Under the pieces are notes generated by a model, which saw nothing but the letters and a program-made list of their open reading frames with translations, was not told where the DNA came from and ran no database searches. Source: Conchocele bisecta (lineage: Eukaryota; Mollusca; Bivalvia; Lucinida; Thyasiridae). From it: a DNA stretch of 64,000 nt. The stretch lies in NCBI GenBank assembly GCA_029237695.1, contig CM055271.1:38188462-38252461 (forward strand). Direction: 5' to 3'. A program made the translations under genes and the position numbers. Positions 11,078 to 22,124 of this stretch are shown here, piece after piece (position 1 is the stretch's first letter; each line of letters starts with the position of its first letter).

Positions 11078-11484
11078 CAAGGTGTATGATCACGTGGTAC
11101 TAACAACAACAACAAGTACTGAAACTTCCAGAATCCATCCGATTCAAAGTACGTTTTCTTTTATGTTGTCCTTATTACGTAACGTATTTTGATGAAATAT
11201 GGCGCATCAAACGCGTCTTGTTCAGCTGCCATTGGCGGTATCAGTAGTTTGGCCCAAACCTCGGTAGACACGGAAATCGATTCTTCGCAAAAACGACATA
11301 AGTCTGTGCCGAACTCCCTGGATGACCAAATACAGCTCACAAAGACGAGTTTGCTGCGCCATATTTCATCAAATTCCGTTTCATATTAAGGCAAATATCA
11401 AATAATAATTACTTTGGAGTGGGAAAGATTTCAACATGTTCAGCCACTGTTGTTGTTGTTATAACCACGTGATCATGCACCTTG
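11078..11484. mobile_element. Family B MITE with 5-bp target duplication
   Basis: Ends CAAGGTG and CACCTTG, length 407 bp, flanked by direct GTTAG at 11073-11077 and 11485-11489. The interior matches the copy at 2670, including ACACGGAAATCGATTCTTCG. Confidence 0.9.
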
Positions 11485-12245
11485 GTTAGGTAGAAATACA
11501 CGATAAACCTTCGCTACTATATTACGTACACAGTATACTTTCATAATGCAGAGATTGCTAAGATAGCCGCCATTGCGCTCTATCAGATAAAATGGGGGAA
11601 ATTCAAAACTTATATTAGGTGAGAACTGTTAGTGGGGTGAAAATATAAGGACATTTCATTTTTAACAGGTGATCTTGTCCACTCTTACTTTGGCATAGTA
11701 TTGTATTTCTCCAGAATAACATGACATCAATAACATATTTGGATTTACATAGTTTTGTTTGTTTTTTTGGCAATGTTTATGCGAAATAGTTGTTTCATTA
11801 GACACAAGTGCGAACAATGACGATGCGGATCAGACTGCGCGCAGCACGCGCAGTGTGACCCGAATCTTCATTGGTCGTACAGGTTATAATCCCACGCTTT
11901 ATCCGATCATTGGTACTATTTTATTTATAGTGAAATAGATATTCATCACTTAGACAGCGAAGTATCGACAGAAGATATTTTCTTCACAGGGCCGTATGGA
12001 ATCGTGTGACGTGAATCAATACAATTACGAGAACATGGGATAAGTTGACTCAGTGAGTACATTCCGGGGCCATAAAAGACTCGAATACCTCCACAACCTC
12101 GGGATTGGAAGTCAGATGTTCGAGTCCCTAGGCCACATCAAACCCACAACATCCGGATTGGAAGTCAGGTGTTCTAGCCCCTAGGCCACAATCCATTCCC
12201 ACCATCATCAAATGTAATGTACACAATGCGATCCATAGCTACAGT
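11485..12245. other. No gene seen
   Basis: Mostly unique AT-rich sequence. An imperfect repeat near 12080-12200 (GGGATTGGAAGTCAG and CGGATTGGAAGTCAGGTGTTC) may be a tRNA-derived SINE fragment in duplicate. A small family E-like piece is at 11820-11885. Confidence 0.35.
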
Positions 12246-12835
12246 GGGCCGTTTTCACTAAACTTCGTACGACTAAAATGTTCGTAAGTGCAAATCAAAC
12301 AAGAGTTGTCAGAGGACAACGAAGCGCGCCCGGTGGCAGCAAAGGAACCGAGGGCACATTTGAAAACACAACGTGCTGGATAAGGGAAACAAAATGTATG
12401 AGTGATTTACCAGAGCGTGTTAAGGTTTCGAGCGCACAAAGTATTTGACCTTGACCCTGGGCTTAGCAGAGGTAGAGGACCCTTGGAGCAATGCGTGTGT
12501 GAAATATGAAGCAAATCCAAGCAAGGAAACAGAAACTATAGGCCATTTACCCGAGTGTTAAGGTTTCGGGATGCACAAAGTATGTGACCCTTGACCATGG
12601 GCTTAGAATGGGCGGCACGGACGTGGATTTGCCACAGCGCAGTAGAGGACGCTTGGAGCAATGTGTGTGTGAAATATGAAGCAAATCCAAGCAAGGAACG
12701 GAAAATATAGGCCATTATAATTTTTGAAAACAGACGGACGGACGGACGGACGGACAGACAGACGGACGCCTAGGAAGCCGAGGGTATGCCATAAGCACGG
12801 CTTCCTTCGGAAGGCGCGCTAAAAATGACAACAAG
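12246..12835 (+). mobile_element. Family C fragment followed by a TGACCTTGACC repeat element
   Basis: 12246-12293 is a family C end. Next to it is an element that starts AACAAGAGTTGTC and ends GGCGCGC..GACAACAAGGTTCTC. It holds two diverged units with ACCCGAGTGTTAAGGTTTCG, TGACCTTGACC and GGAGCAATG motifs, plus (ACGG)n at 12734-12760. It is related to the array at 24330-25050. Confidence 0.65.
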
Positions 12836-12899
12836 GTTCTCATTATTAGCCGATTTCGAGTAGTTTTGGTGGAACTGTTCAGAATTAATGGCACCTATA

Positions 12900-13147
12900 T
12901 ACAGAATAGTAGGTCAGTGCCGTGAATGGGAAAAAATATCTGGCAAGGCTCAGAAAACGGGATGGGTGAGGCTCTGCCGAGCACATCCCGTTTCCGTGCC
13001 GCGCCAGATATGTTTTCCCATTCACGGCACTAACCTACTATTCTATTTATCCCGTCAACAACTACAAATGGCTGTAAAATTCAAAAATTGTATTGACTGG
13101 ATATCAAAAATGTTTCACGGCACATACGCACTGTGTTGACGGGATAA
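12900..13147 (+). mobile_element. Family D double-hairpin MITE
   Basis: First hairpin AGTAGGTCAGTGCCGTG / CACGGCACTAACCTACT at 12907-13041. Second hairpin TTATCCCGTCAACA / TGTTGACGGGATAA at 13047-13146. No protein. Confidence 0.85.
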
Positions 13148-13356
13148 ATATAGTTAATAAATGGCAGCATTAGTGAACTACATTCATTTCTTAGTTAAAT
13201 TAATAAAATCTTTGTACGGACATTTGTATCGTTCACACTGTAGTTAAACGGACCCCTGACAACCAATTTCGACCTACTTCAGCACGGGCATCAAATAGCC
13301 GTATACAATGTACACATACGCATGTATACAATGTACACGTACATGGTGTAGTCCAT

Positions 13357-13510
13357 GAGGTACACAACATCTGACTACCAATTGGCGGGAATAATTGCCA
13401 CTATGTTTTTCAAATAGCTTGATGTGTCCATAATACGAAATCACGTGATGGACTTTCGTGGTGCCCAGCTAAACATGTTTTTGGCGGCCATCTTTAAAAC
13501 TGGCGGCCAA
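13357..13510 (+). repeat. Left terminal inverted repeat
   Basis: Begins TGAGGTAC at 13356 and contains CCAATTGGCGGGAATAATTG, CCCAGCTAAACATG and two GGCGGCC motifs around ATCTTTAAAA. It pairs with 18584-18747. One short plus-strand open frame (13424-13633) lies wholly in and next to it and is not a gene. Confidence 0.85.
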
Positions 13511-14246
13511 GTGTGGGGTATGTTAGTAAAATCGCAATATCTCAGAGGTCTGAAGACATACAAGCCTACATTTTGGTTTTATTTATTCAGTATAGGTGTT
13601 CGCAAGTCATGGCACATGCGGATTACCAAGTAGTGATAGTATGAAAAATATATTACATGCATTATGAATAAATTTCTAATAAATCCACATTTTTTCTGCA
13701 TATTTTTCATTTTCATTCCCATAGTACATACTCGTGACGAAATATTTTACATGATATCAACGGCCACATGACCATAGGTACAATTCGTGCAAGAAAATTA
13801 CCATTAATACCATTTTTTCCAATGTTGTATTGCATTTATTATCTACGGTGTTATGAATTACCCCACCCACTTTTCCAGAACGTTGAAACATTTACTTCGT
13901 GAATTTCACTTGATAGCACATTATCTGAATTATCATAATGTATATGGTGTATGCATATCATGCTTTACATGTTACAGATATACATTGTAGTGTTATATTA
14001 AACAACATTGATATGTTTTCATGAATGCCAACCCCCCAACCCCTCCCCCCCCCCACCCCCCACCCCACCCCCCCCCCCCCCAACCCCCCCCCCCCCCCCC
14101 CCAACACCATGCCGCCAACCGTGACTACGCCATACGTAAAAACGGCATATTTCAAATGATGTCACGAATGCAGATACCCTGTAAGCACGCACGTCAGTCA
14201 AGGGCGATGTATTTTTCTTCTCATAAACATATACATTTGTATATGT
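13511..14246 (+). other. Element 5' region with poly-C tract
   Basis: No reading frame here matches the downstream protein. 14031-14103 is almost pure C with scattered A, and its glycine- or proline-rich open frames are low complexity. Homologues of this protein family usually have more N-terminal sequence, so the 5' end of the gene is probably lost or too decayed to see. Confidence 0.6.
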
Positions 14247-14634
14247 ATCCCGGAAAAAGAATGGCCACCTGACCCGCAAGACCAACACGCGTCATACATT
14301 CAATTGCCCGATGCTCTGAAACGACTGCTATCCGTCATGTTGTGCGGTGAACATAGTTCATCAGCTCGCATTGGCAGAGTGGTCAATAGCCCAGGACATA
14401 ATCTACGCCATAACACGAGAGAAAATACTCACAGCAAAACATGTTCTACTCCCGTCAGTGGTGAAACCACTCACAGGAAATGTTCAGCTGATACAAATCC
14501 TCAACAAAATGGGGCATTCATGCTCATACACCAGCCTAGAAGAGATTGACACGGCATTGTGTTTATCAAAACTGGAGAAATTTGATACTGACGACACACC
14601 CCTGCCATCAAACACACATCCGTTCATCCCCACA

Positions 14635-14796
14635 GTTCTTGCATTTGACAACATTGACCGACAAGAAGAAGTCTTAAGTGGGGCAGGGACATCACATCGT
14701 GTCAATAGCATAATAGTTCTTGCATTTGACAACATTGACCGACAAGAAGAAGTCTTAAGTGGGGCAGGGACATCACATCGTGTCAATAGCATAATA
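14635..14796 (+). repeat. Exact 81-bp tandem duplication inside the gene
   Basis: 14635-14715 and 14716-14796 encode the same 27 residues twice (starting VLAFDNIDRQEE). It keeps the frame. Relatives of this protein, as I recall them, carry the segment once. Confidence 0.85.
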
Positions 14797-17760
14797 GTCC
14801 AACCACCAACTATGACATGTGCACCACCGCCAAAGACAATAGCTCCTACTGACAAACGACAAAGGAGGCGCACAATCCAACCGACTGATCAGGCACTCCC
14901 TGTATATATTACAGGTAAACGGGTTGGTCCACCATCGGTCATACGCGCAGATGTGGCCATGCACATTGCCCCTTCGGCTGTAACTGCAAGGCAGCGGAAT
15001 TTCATGTGGGTACTTGTACGACAACACGATGTCGACGTGAACATTACTAGCTCATGGACGGGATTCAATATAACGACACGAGATGACATATCTGTTAATT
15101 CAGACACAGTTGGTTACTTGCCAACAAGCAATGCCCCCGCAACGGAAATGTCGACGGTACAGGAAATTCTACATCAGTCCCTCAACATTCAGCAATCACT
15201 CAACTTACCAGCAATAGCAGTCGTCCTGGATCAGGCGTTACATAGCAAAGCATCCGAAATTGCATGGAAATATGTTGAAGAGTACAAAAGCATTGTGCTT
15301 TTGATGGGGAATTTTCATATCATATGCAATTGTATGTCAACTATTGGGAAGATGTTTGGGGACGCTGGAATTCGTGACATGTCGGTTGAATCTGTGGTGA
15401 TTGCTGAAGGGTCCATCAACAAGGTTTTGGAAGGGAAACAGTTCAACCGAGCCGTCCGCTTCCATAAACTCACATACGAAGCACTAATGCGATTGGCATG
15501 GGCAGGTTTCTCTGATTGGCTAGAGGCTAAGCATCATAACGATCTCACACATCTGAACCACACTCTTTCAGAGTGCTTCGAGCTTCACCAGAACATATGT
15601 TCTGCAATACTAACATCCGCTATGGAAAACGAGTCGTGCAAACGGATCTTCGAATTGTTTGTCGAATATGGATGACATACATGCAGATGGTTGAGACACT
15701 GTTGGGATTGCTGCGTGCTGACAGAGAGGGCGACTGGTAGCTTCACTTGCACTGCATTAGAGAAATTATACCCTGGTACTTTGCAATGGACAAAACCAAT
15801 TACGCCAGATACCTTCCCGTGTATTATGCACACATAGAAAACTTGCATAAGACCAACCCGGATTTGTACGAACATTTTGAACGTGGTGGGTTCACTGTTC
15901 AGCGAAGCGATACAAATCCATTTGGTCGCATTCCTGTGGACCAGACAACAAAGGAAACAGTGAACAAGGACACACAGAATGCAGGTGGGATACGTGGCTT
16001 TAGTCTCAAACCTGGGACAGTGTCACGATATTACTTGACAGCAGAATATCGGGCCTCAGCATTGAGGCAAATGCGTGAACATGTGGCAACCAGTTCTCGG
16101 GTGTTTAGTCATGCTGATCTAGGGGCTTCTCGCATAAGCAAAGACGAGTCGGATGTTTCCTCAATTACTGATCTGTTAGAGAACAATTGGACAAATCCAT
16201 TTTTATCAGATTCGCAAGACATGGTCAGTATTTCCACTGGTACCGTTGCCCCACCAAATGTTGTACATGACCTTCTAACTGCACATCAACAAGGAGAAAC
16301 TGCATATCGGGAATTACAAGAACGACTTGAAATGGGTGATGGTTTCTATAAACCAATTAAGAAACTACAACTGAAAACTTTCGGCTCAATGAAAAAGAAA
16401 ATACAGAAAGGCACAACGAAGGAAGTTGTGTTGAATGCCGACAGGAGATTATTCGGAAATATGATACTCATTGCGCAGAACAGAAAGTTGGAAATGTTGG
16501 AAGTGCTTTGCTATCCGATTGGCCCTTTGCCTTGGTCTCTGGCAAATGCCGATGGTACCATGAAAAAGACGAACAAGGCCGTCCTTGCAAAACAACTCGA
16601 GAGCAGAGTTTTGCCAACAAATGACTACCCAGATCAATGTGCAACACTGGTGGACGCAATGGGTCTCATACACAAGATACATGGTGATAACCAGACATTC
16701 AGTGAACTGGCCAATCATGTGCTTACACAAGTACTCCATGACGGACATCGTAGCAATAGAATCGATGTGGTATTTGACGTTTACAATAAAGACTCCATCA
16801 AATCAGCAGAACGTGTCAGCCGCGGTTCAGCTGAAGCTATGGCATTTAGTCAGATACGACCAGGTCACAAGATAAAGAACTGGAGACGCTTACTAGCAAG
16901 TACCGAAAGCAAAAGCCAACTCACACAATTTCTCGCAGAGAGTTGAAAGACACCAGAAACGAGAGGACTAGGTACTACAACACTGTATGTTACATGTGAC
17001 AATAAATGTCTCAAACTCACGAAAGACAGTGCAGAAGAAGTGGATGCGCTCGCATCAGATCAGGAAGAAGCGGACACGCGTATATTGCTACACGCAAAGC
17101 ATGCTTCACGCGACTATCATTCACTGCTATGTGTGTGTGATGACACAGATGTGTTTATCATCTGCTTGGGCCTGAGCAAATACATTGAAGGCAGAATTTT
17201 CATAAGACGTGGGACGAAAACTCGTATGATACTCATTGATGTCATATTGTTGGCTTCTGCCCTTGGGAGTGACACGTGCTTGGCTTTAATGGGTATTCAC
17301 GCCTGGACCGGGTGTGATACTGTTAGTGCACTGGCGGGGCAAGGGAAGATTAAAGTACTGAATATCATTATGAAGCATCCCAAATTCAGGAAAGCATTTG
17401 AAATGCTTGGTAAAGACTGGGATCTACCGCAGCAGGTCTTCTGCGACATCCAAGAATTTGCATGCAAATTGTACTGTAGTACCACCAGGACGAGCGTGGT
17501 GAATGAACTGCGGTACAACATGTTCCGTAACCGAAATGGGGGTGTTGAATCTGGACAGTTACCCCCATGTGAGGATACGCTGAAGCAGCACACACGCCGG
17601 GCAAACTATCAGACTGCGATTTGGAGGAAGAGTCTTGAAAACTCACCTGATATTCCAGATCCCACTGCGTGACATGGCTGGATAAAGGATGAAAATGGAA
17701 GCCTTGTCATTGAGTGGATGACAAGTACTCCTGCTCCAGAAGCGGTCATTGGTCTGCTAT

Positions 17761-17930
17761 CGTGTAAGTGCTCCCGGACATGTAAGGCTGATTGTACATG
17801 CATCATGAACGGACTCAGATGTACAGCTGCTTGTAAACTGGTAACATGTTCCAACATGCATGTTGCTGATGAGGACGATGATATACATCAGGATGATGAT
17901 GATGATACAAGCGACATTGATGACAGCTGA
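17761..17930 (+). other. CXC-type cysteine motif and acidic tail
   Basis: The coding frame gives CKCSRTCKADCTC..GLRCTAACKLVTC, eight or more cysteines spaced as in tesmin/TSO1-like CXC domains, which bind DNA in other proteins. It is followed by an Asp-rich tail and TGA at 17928-17930. The match is a visual pattern, not a scored domain hit. Confidence 0.65.
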
Positions 17931-18583
17931 AGTTAGAAGCACGACTGGTGTCGAACGTACTACTTCAAGAGATAATATAATGTGTCAGATTATGTACATT
18001 GAAAGTCACATATCACACACACATTTATATGTAGCAGTCAAATAGCGATATATATGGCGGCCATCTTGAATTATATATTCCAAAGTAAATAACTATTAGT
18101 AGTCTATATACGTTTATACGTATATATTAAAGAAACAAAATATTTAATACACAAAAACTCAAAATATATAATCTATATGAGAAAACAAGGTTAGCGTGTG
18201 CATAATAATTTGTCCCTGCTTTCAGTAGGTGGGTGGGGTAATTCACTACAGGCCGTTACACCCTAAAATAAGTGTTTATTATGATGTTTAGTAAGATTAA
18301 TACATATATTTCGAACTACATATTCATCTCGTGTTAGAATAACACAATAGACAGCGTTTCATTTGCAAACATATAACACATTCCAGATTTTTAAAAAAAA
18401 AACTCTAAGAATTTGGCGTTTGAATGTCGATTTTCATATTTTTTCAAGCACTAATAACTAAAAAACTAATATTTCCGACTACACCAATATATATTCCACA
18501 ATCATGCTGGAAAACAACTTACGTACCTCAAAATATCTTACTGTTATAGCTGATTTCCCGATACATACTAAATTGTTAAAAAT
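17931..18583 (+). other. Element 3' noncoding region
   Basis: AT-rich, with no long open frame. It contains a GGCGGCCATCTTGAA string at 18056-18070 that echoes the terminal repeats, and the inner inverted match TAGGTGGGTGGGGTAATTCA near 18226-18245. Confidence 0.55.
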
Positions 18584-18747
18584 TGGCCGCCATCTTTAAA
18601 AATGGCCGCCAAAATCATGTTTAGCTGGGCATGGCGCAAGTCCATCACACGATTCCATACACCTGAGACACCAAGCTAACTGAAAACCATAGTGGCAATT
18701 ATTCCCGCCAATTGGTAGTCAACTCTGATATTTCGGGTTGTACCTCA
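18584..18747 (-). repeat. Right terminal inverted repeat
   Basis: Reverse complement of 13357-13510. It includes GGCCGCCATCTTTAAAAATG, CATGTTTAGCTGGGC and the 33-nt exact match at 18688-18720, and ends GTACCTCA. Confidence 0.85.
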
Positions 18748-18785
18748 AAGGCTATGCCAGGTTATAATACAGGGAGAGAGCTAGT

Positions 18786-19395
18786 TTGTATATTCTGTAG
18801 ATATGACATTTTCGGGCAAATTAAACATTCATTCACCATTACCTCAGGTATTGATTGGCATTATTGTACTTTTTATATCAGACGAAAATGTCCGCACTGA
18901 TATCAGGGGCGATAACCGTGTTTCCTTAAAATGCTAAGGGACGTTACTATTTACTTTCTGTACTTATATTTTGTCGTGCAATGATCATACTTTATAATCT
19001 GTCGAAAATATTGCGTTTTCATATGTTTGTTTGTTTGTTTGTTTGTTTGTTTGTTGGGGTTTAACGGCATATCAACAGCTAACGTCATTTAAGGCCGGGT
19101 CAATGGGTTTAGTACTAAATTTCATATATTACTTGTAGAAGTACATGTACATGTTCAAGTTGTTTTCATGTGACGCATTTAATTAGTATAAATAATTAAA
19201 AACTATCATGCCTCATTTGCACATTAAAACAGCCTGATACCACCGCGAGTCACTATCGGTAAAATAAATATTACTAAATGATTATGTCTGTACAGCGGGC
19301 ACTCGTAATTTTTAGAACTTGTGGAAAAGTGGCACAATTATACACTTATTTAATTCATATAAGGAACATTTTATACCTACTGAGTGGACATGTAT
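18786..19395. mobile_element. Family K element interrupted by a family S fragment
   Basis: The K sequence (GACATTTTCGGGCAAATTAAAC.., ATTGATTGGCATTATT, GATATCAGGGGCGATAACC) runs to about 19022 and resumes at about 19156 through CGCGAGTCACTATC to ACTGAGTGGACATGTA. In between, (GTTT)n plus GGGGTTTAACGGCATATC and GGCCGGGTCAATGGG belong to family S. Confidence 0.7.
19023..19155 (+). mobile_element. Family S fragment nested in family K
   Basis: (TTTG)n followed by AACGGCATATCAACAGCTAA and AAGGCCGGGTCAATGGG, as at 46140. It stops after GTACATGTACATG. Confidence 0.7.
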
Positions 19396-20120
19396 TTTTA
19401 AATCCAAAAACATATTTAAATGTAAGTACTTTTTCATCAATAACAAAAAGTCACCCTCCCAATTTCTTTTTTTTTATGATGGATTTTTATGAGGAATTGT
19501 CCTATGAAAATTTAACATGGGGAAAAACGGAGGAGGAGAGTGACCACAAAGGTCGAGAATTATTTTTTTAAATTGACACTGAAACCTGTAGCCGATTTCA
19601 TCAAAATTGCAAAGTATATTCTAGCAAAGTATACTTTGAGGGAGAAATTTTCAATTTTTCGATAAATTTATTAATTTTTATTATACGGAATTTATTACAT
19701 TATCACAGCCATTTTGCTGTGATAATGTAATAAATTCAGTATAATAATTCTGCATACTTTTAATCATCAAATATATGCAGTCGTTAGTTCTATATGAAAT
19801 AATGCATTTCGGGAAAAATAAAAATGATTATTCCCTCAAAGTATACTTTGCTAGATAAGTACACTTTGCAATGTTGGTGAAATAGGCTACTGGTGAGATA
19901 GCTTTGAAATGCTGTAAATATTAAGAAAACAAAAGTTAGATTTTGAAAATCGGTCCACAAATGAAATCAATATTTGATGGAATTTCATCAAATATAATTT
20001 TTTAGGGAGGGTGACTTTTCTGTTATTGATAAAAAAGCACTTATAATTAAACATATTTTAGTTTTAATGTGTTTAATAGCCAAAAGTGTGTCGGCAGCAA
20101 AACAGTAGGAGCAGACAGTA
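19396..20120. mobile_element. Family J element holding a nested family A MITE
   Basis: Its outer parts match the intact J element at 28799: AAGTACTTTTTCATCAATAA at the left, and TTTAATAGCCAAAAGTG with GCAGACAGTA at the right. The junction reads GAAACCTG, then the MITE, then CTGGTGAGATAG. The intact paralogue at 29060 reads GAAACCTGGCGAGATAG, an empty site. Confidence 0.85.
19589..19889. mobile_element. Family A MITE with CTG target duplication
   Basis: 301 bp, flanked by CTG at 19586-19588 and 19890-19892. The empty site in the family J paralogue supports a 3-bp duplication. Confidence 0.9.
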
Positions 20121-20628
20121 GTTTTGTCTCGCCATATGCACAATATTTCACTAAACCCCAGTTTGAGAGTCTAAACCATGGTTTAGGCTCTCAGACCCTA
20201 GCTTGGCTAATAATTTTGCATTTGGCCAGAAACTGACATTTGAGATCGTAATCCAATAGAAGTATGCCTTAATAGCATATCAATTGAAACCAACGAACAT
20301 AACATATTAGTAGATCTTATGATCTTATACATGCAAGGACGTCATCAGGGGGGAGGGGGTCAGGGGTATGAACCCCCCTTTTTGAGCCAACATGATTTTT
20401 GCAACTAAAAATGCAAACATTATTTTTGCTCATATCTCGATTTGTGAGATTCTTATAGGTTAAATTTCATCATCGAATAGTTGAATGACTTTTTAGGTTT
20501 TATATTGCGCTTTATACTATTATATTTTTTTTTCTACCCATCCCCCCCCTTCTGAAAAGATGGCAACGCCCCTGACATGGATGTACGGTTGAGGACGATT
20601 TCACAGAATACATCAGACTACATGTATT
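20121..20628. other. No gene; possible foldback
   Basis: 20152-20200 is a hairpin-like pair (AAACCCCAGTTTGAGAGTCT, then AGGCTCTCAGACCCTAG). 20338-20578 has inverted TCATCAGGGG and CCCCTGACATGG around a C-rich stretch, suggesting another degraded element. Confidence 0.4.
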
Positions 20629-20932
20629 TATCCCGTCAACACAGTGCATATGTGCCGTGAAACACGGTGCCGTGAAACATTTTTGATATCCTGTCAATAC
20701 GACCTAATCACTGCGTATGAATATGTGTGGTGGCTGGGGTTATTTTGCAGCCATTTGTAGGTGTTGACGGGATAAATAGAATAGTAGGTTAGTGCCGTGA
20801 ATGGGAAAACATATCTGGCGCGGCACAGAAACGGGATGTGCTCGGCAGAGCCTCACCCATCCCGTTTCCTGAGCCTTGCCAGATATGTTTTTCCCATTCA
20901 CGGCACTAACCTACTATTCTCTATATCTCTGC
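20629..20932 (-). mobile_element. Family D MITE, reverse orientation
   Basis: Runs TTATCCCGTCAACACAGTGC through the second hairpin and then CACTAACCTACTATTCTCTA at the end. Both hairpins are present. Confidence 0.85.
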
Positions 20933-21044
20933 CGGAAACCAGACATTGGTCACGCACTCTGGCCACAGCGACGTAACCTGAGAACTGTCTATTAGACAAA
21001 AATAATGGGAAAATAATAGAGTAGACAACTCATGTATACATGTA

Positions 21045-21160
21045 TGTGACCAGTCATGAGAAAAATGGGGTTTATCGAAGGTGCGAACAGTGTAGCTCCA
21101 GATCAGACTGCGCAGCTGCGCAGTCTGATCAGGAGCCGCACTGTTCGCTGTCACTGTAGA
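21045..21160. mobile_element. Short family E copy
   Basis: GCGAACAGTGTAGCTCCAGA and its inverse around GCGCAGCTGCGCAGTCTGAT form a compact hairpin. Confidence 0.65.
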
Positions 21161-21764
21161 GAAAGAAGTTTTATGCTACGATCTCCATACCTCTCGCGAG
21201 GGTAGCAATTCAATCCCATCTCTTTAATGTAACACATGGAAGAGTGATCGGTTATCTGGCGTGTTTGATATGTTAGCCGGATATAAAACTGTTAACACTG
21301 TATCAATATATTATTAATAAAGCATACACATGCAGAAATTGGTTATTTTACCGTGTCTATGTGTTTATCTGACATTTACATGGCATGTCTATTTGTAAAT
21401 TTGAAAGCTTCATTTCGTTATGTGGAATGTTGAACAACAACAAGAGAAAAGATGGCTTCCATGGAAAAATGATTTCCCTGTTCTATTATGCTTGGAAAAT
21501 TACTACTTCTATATCAAAGATTATTTGTTTAAATGATATAAAATATACAGTTTACTAAACTTTTACCTACATAACAGGTTTGGGTATGCACTTCGGTTGC
21601 TCACATGTTTTGAATGTGTCAAATTGTAGCCGTAGATAACATATCAGAGGCGAATTATTGTAGCTAGAGATATACTGGTCAAACTGTCATGACATGTCAG
21701 TTTATATTGTGGTGGACCGCCCGTTATCACGTTGGAACTGATGATATAATTATGGAAGCATTAT
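21161..21764. other. No gene seen
   Basis: AT-rich and apparently unique in this window; no open frame of note. Confidence 0.4.
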
Positions 21765-22013
21765 GGTGCCAATGCTGAAATATATTTATCTCCTAATTTA
21801 CTAAGCCCTAATTAGGAAATAGTATATCCTAGTATATCCTTTTAACATTGACACATATAGTAAGTCCTATTTATGAGATACTGAGTCCTAATTATGATAT
21901 GTCTCCTAATATATCCTAATTAGGAGTTCATATCTCCTAATTAGGACTTACTATATCCTAATTAGGAGTTAATATATCCTAATTAGGAGATACAATATTT
22001 TAGCATTGGCACC
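21765..22013. repeat. Family N foldback of 21-bp TCCTAATTAGGAGA repeats
   Basis: Inverted ends GGTGCCAATGCTRAAATA surround a degenerate array of TCCTAATTAGG palindromes spaced 21 bp (for example at 21914 and 21935). The same design occurs at 36435-36750. Confidence 0.85.
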
Positions 22014-22124
22014 AGGACGCTTCAATATACCATCACTGTGCTAGACGATAGGACGTTGTATTCGCTTTGGACTTTTTTAAATTATTTCTTTTAATTATTT
22101 ATTAATACATGTAGTTACATTCAT

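Larger units (their letters stand above)
14247..17930 (+). pseudogene. Broken CXC-domain / PIN-nuclease-like transposon protein
   Basis: This is one coding unit in three stretches. Frame 3 covers about 14247-14383, frame 1 about 14384-15675 and frame 3 again 15676-17930. I recognise the family from repeated, mostly unnamed proteins of cnidarian, mollusc and fish genomes. Landmarks are EIDTALC near 14544, a DNIDRQEE segment, DQALHSKASEIAWKYVEEYK near 15230, LLMGNFHIICN, VRFHKLTYEALMRLAW, then IPWYFAMDKTNYARYLPVYY (15768-), NPFGRIPVDQTTKETVNKDT and RYYLTAEYRASALRQMREH. The last third has QEEADTRILLHAKHA (17058-), DDTDVFIICLG (17142-) and GCDTVSALAGQGK (17310-). These resemble the three acidic clusters of FEN1/XPG-type PIN nucleases. 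The C terminus has a CXC-like cysteine motif and an acidic tail. Breaks: frameshifts near 14383 and 15672, TAG at 15738, TGA at 16944 and TGA at 17670. Catalytic function is inferred only. Confidence 0.8.
13357..18747 (+). mobile_element. 5.4-kb DNA transposon-like element with a CXC-domain gene
   Basis: The two ends are inverted copies. 13373-13405 (33 nt) is exactly the reverse complement of 18688-18720. Further matches extend outward to GAGGTAC and inward through CCCAGCTAAACATG and GGCGGCCAT motifs. A second inverted match, TGAATTACCCCACCCAC, sits about 500 bp inside each end (13854-13870 and 18228-18245). The only long coding unit between them is the broken gene at 14247-17930. I found no convincing target duplication. 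The borders are set from the inverted repeats, and the superfamily is not assigned. Confidence 0.75.

Noticed and set aside
13958..14288. Glycine-rich and proline-rich open frames on both strands
   Set aside because: Produced by the poly-C tract at 14031-14103; no start context or domain.
14484..15107. Minus-strand frames opposite the transposon gene
   Set aside because: Shadows of the plus-strand coding sequence, which carries the recognisable conserved motifs.
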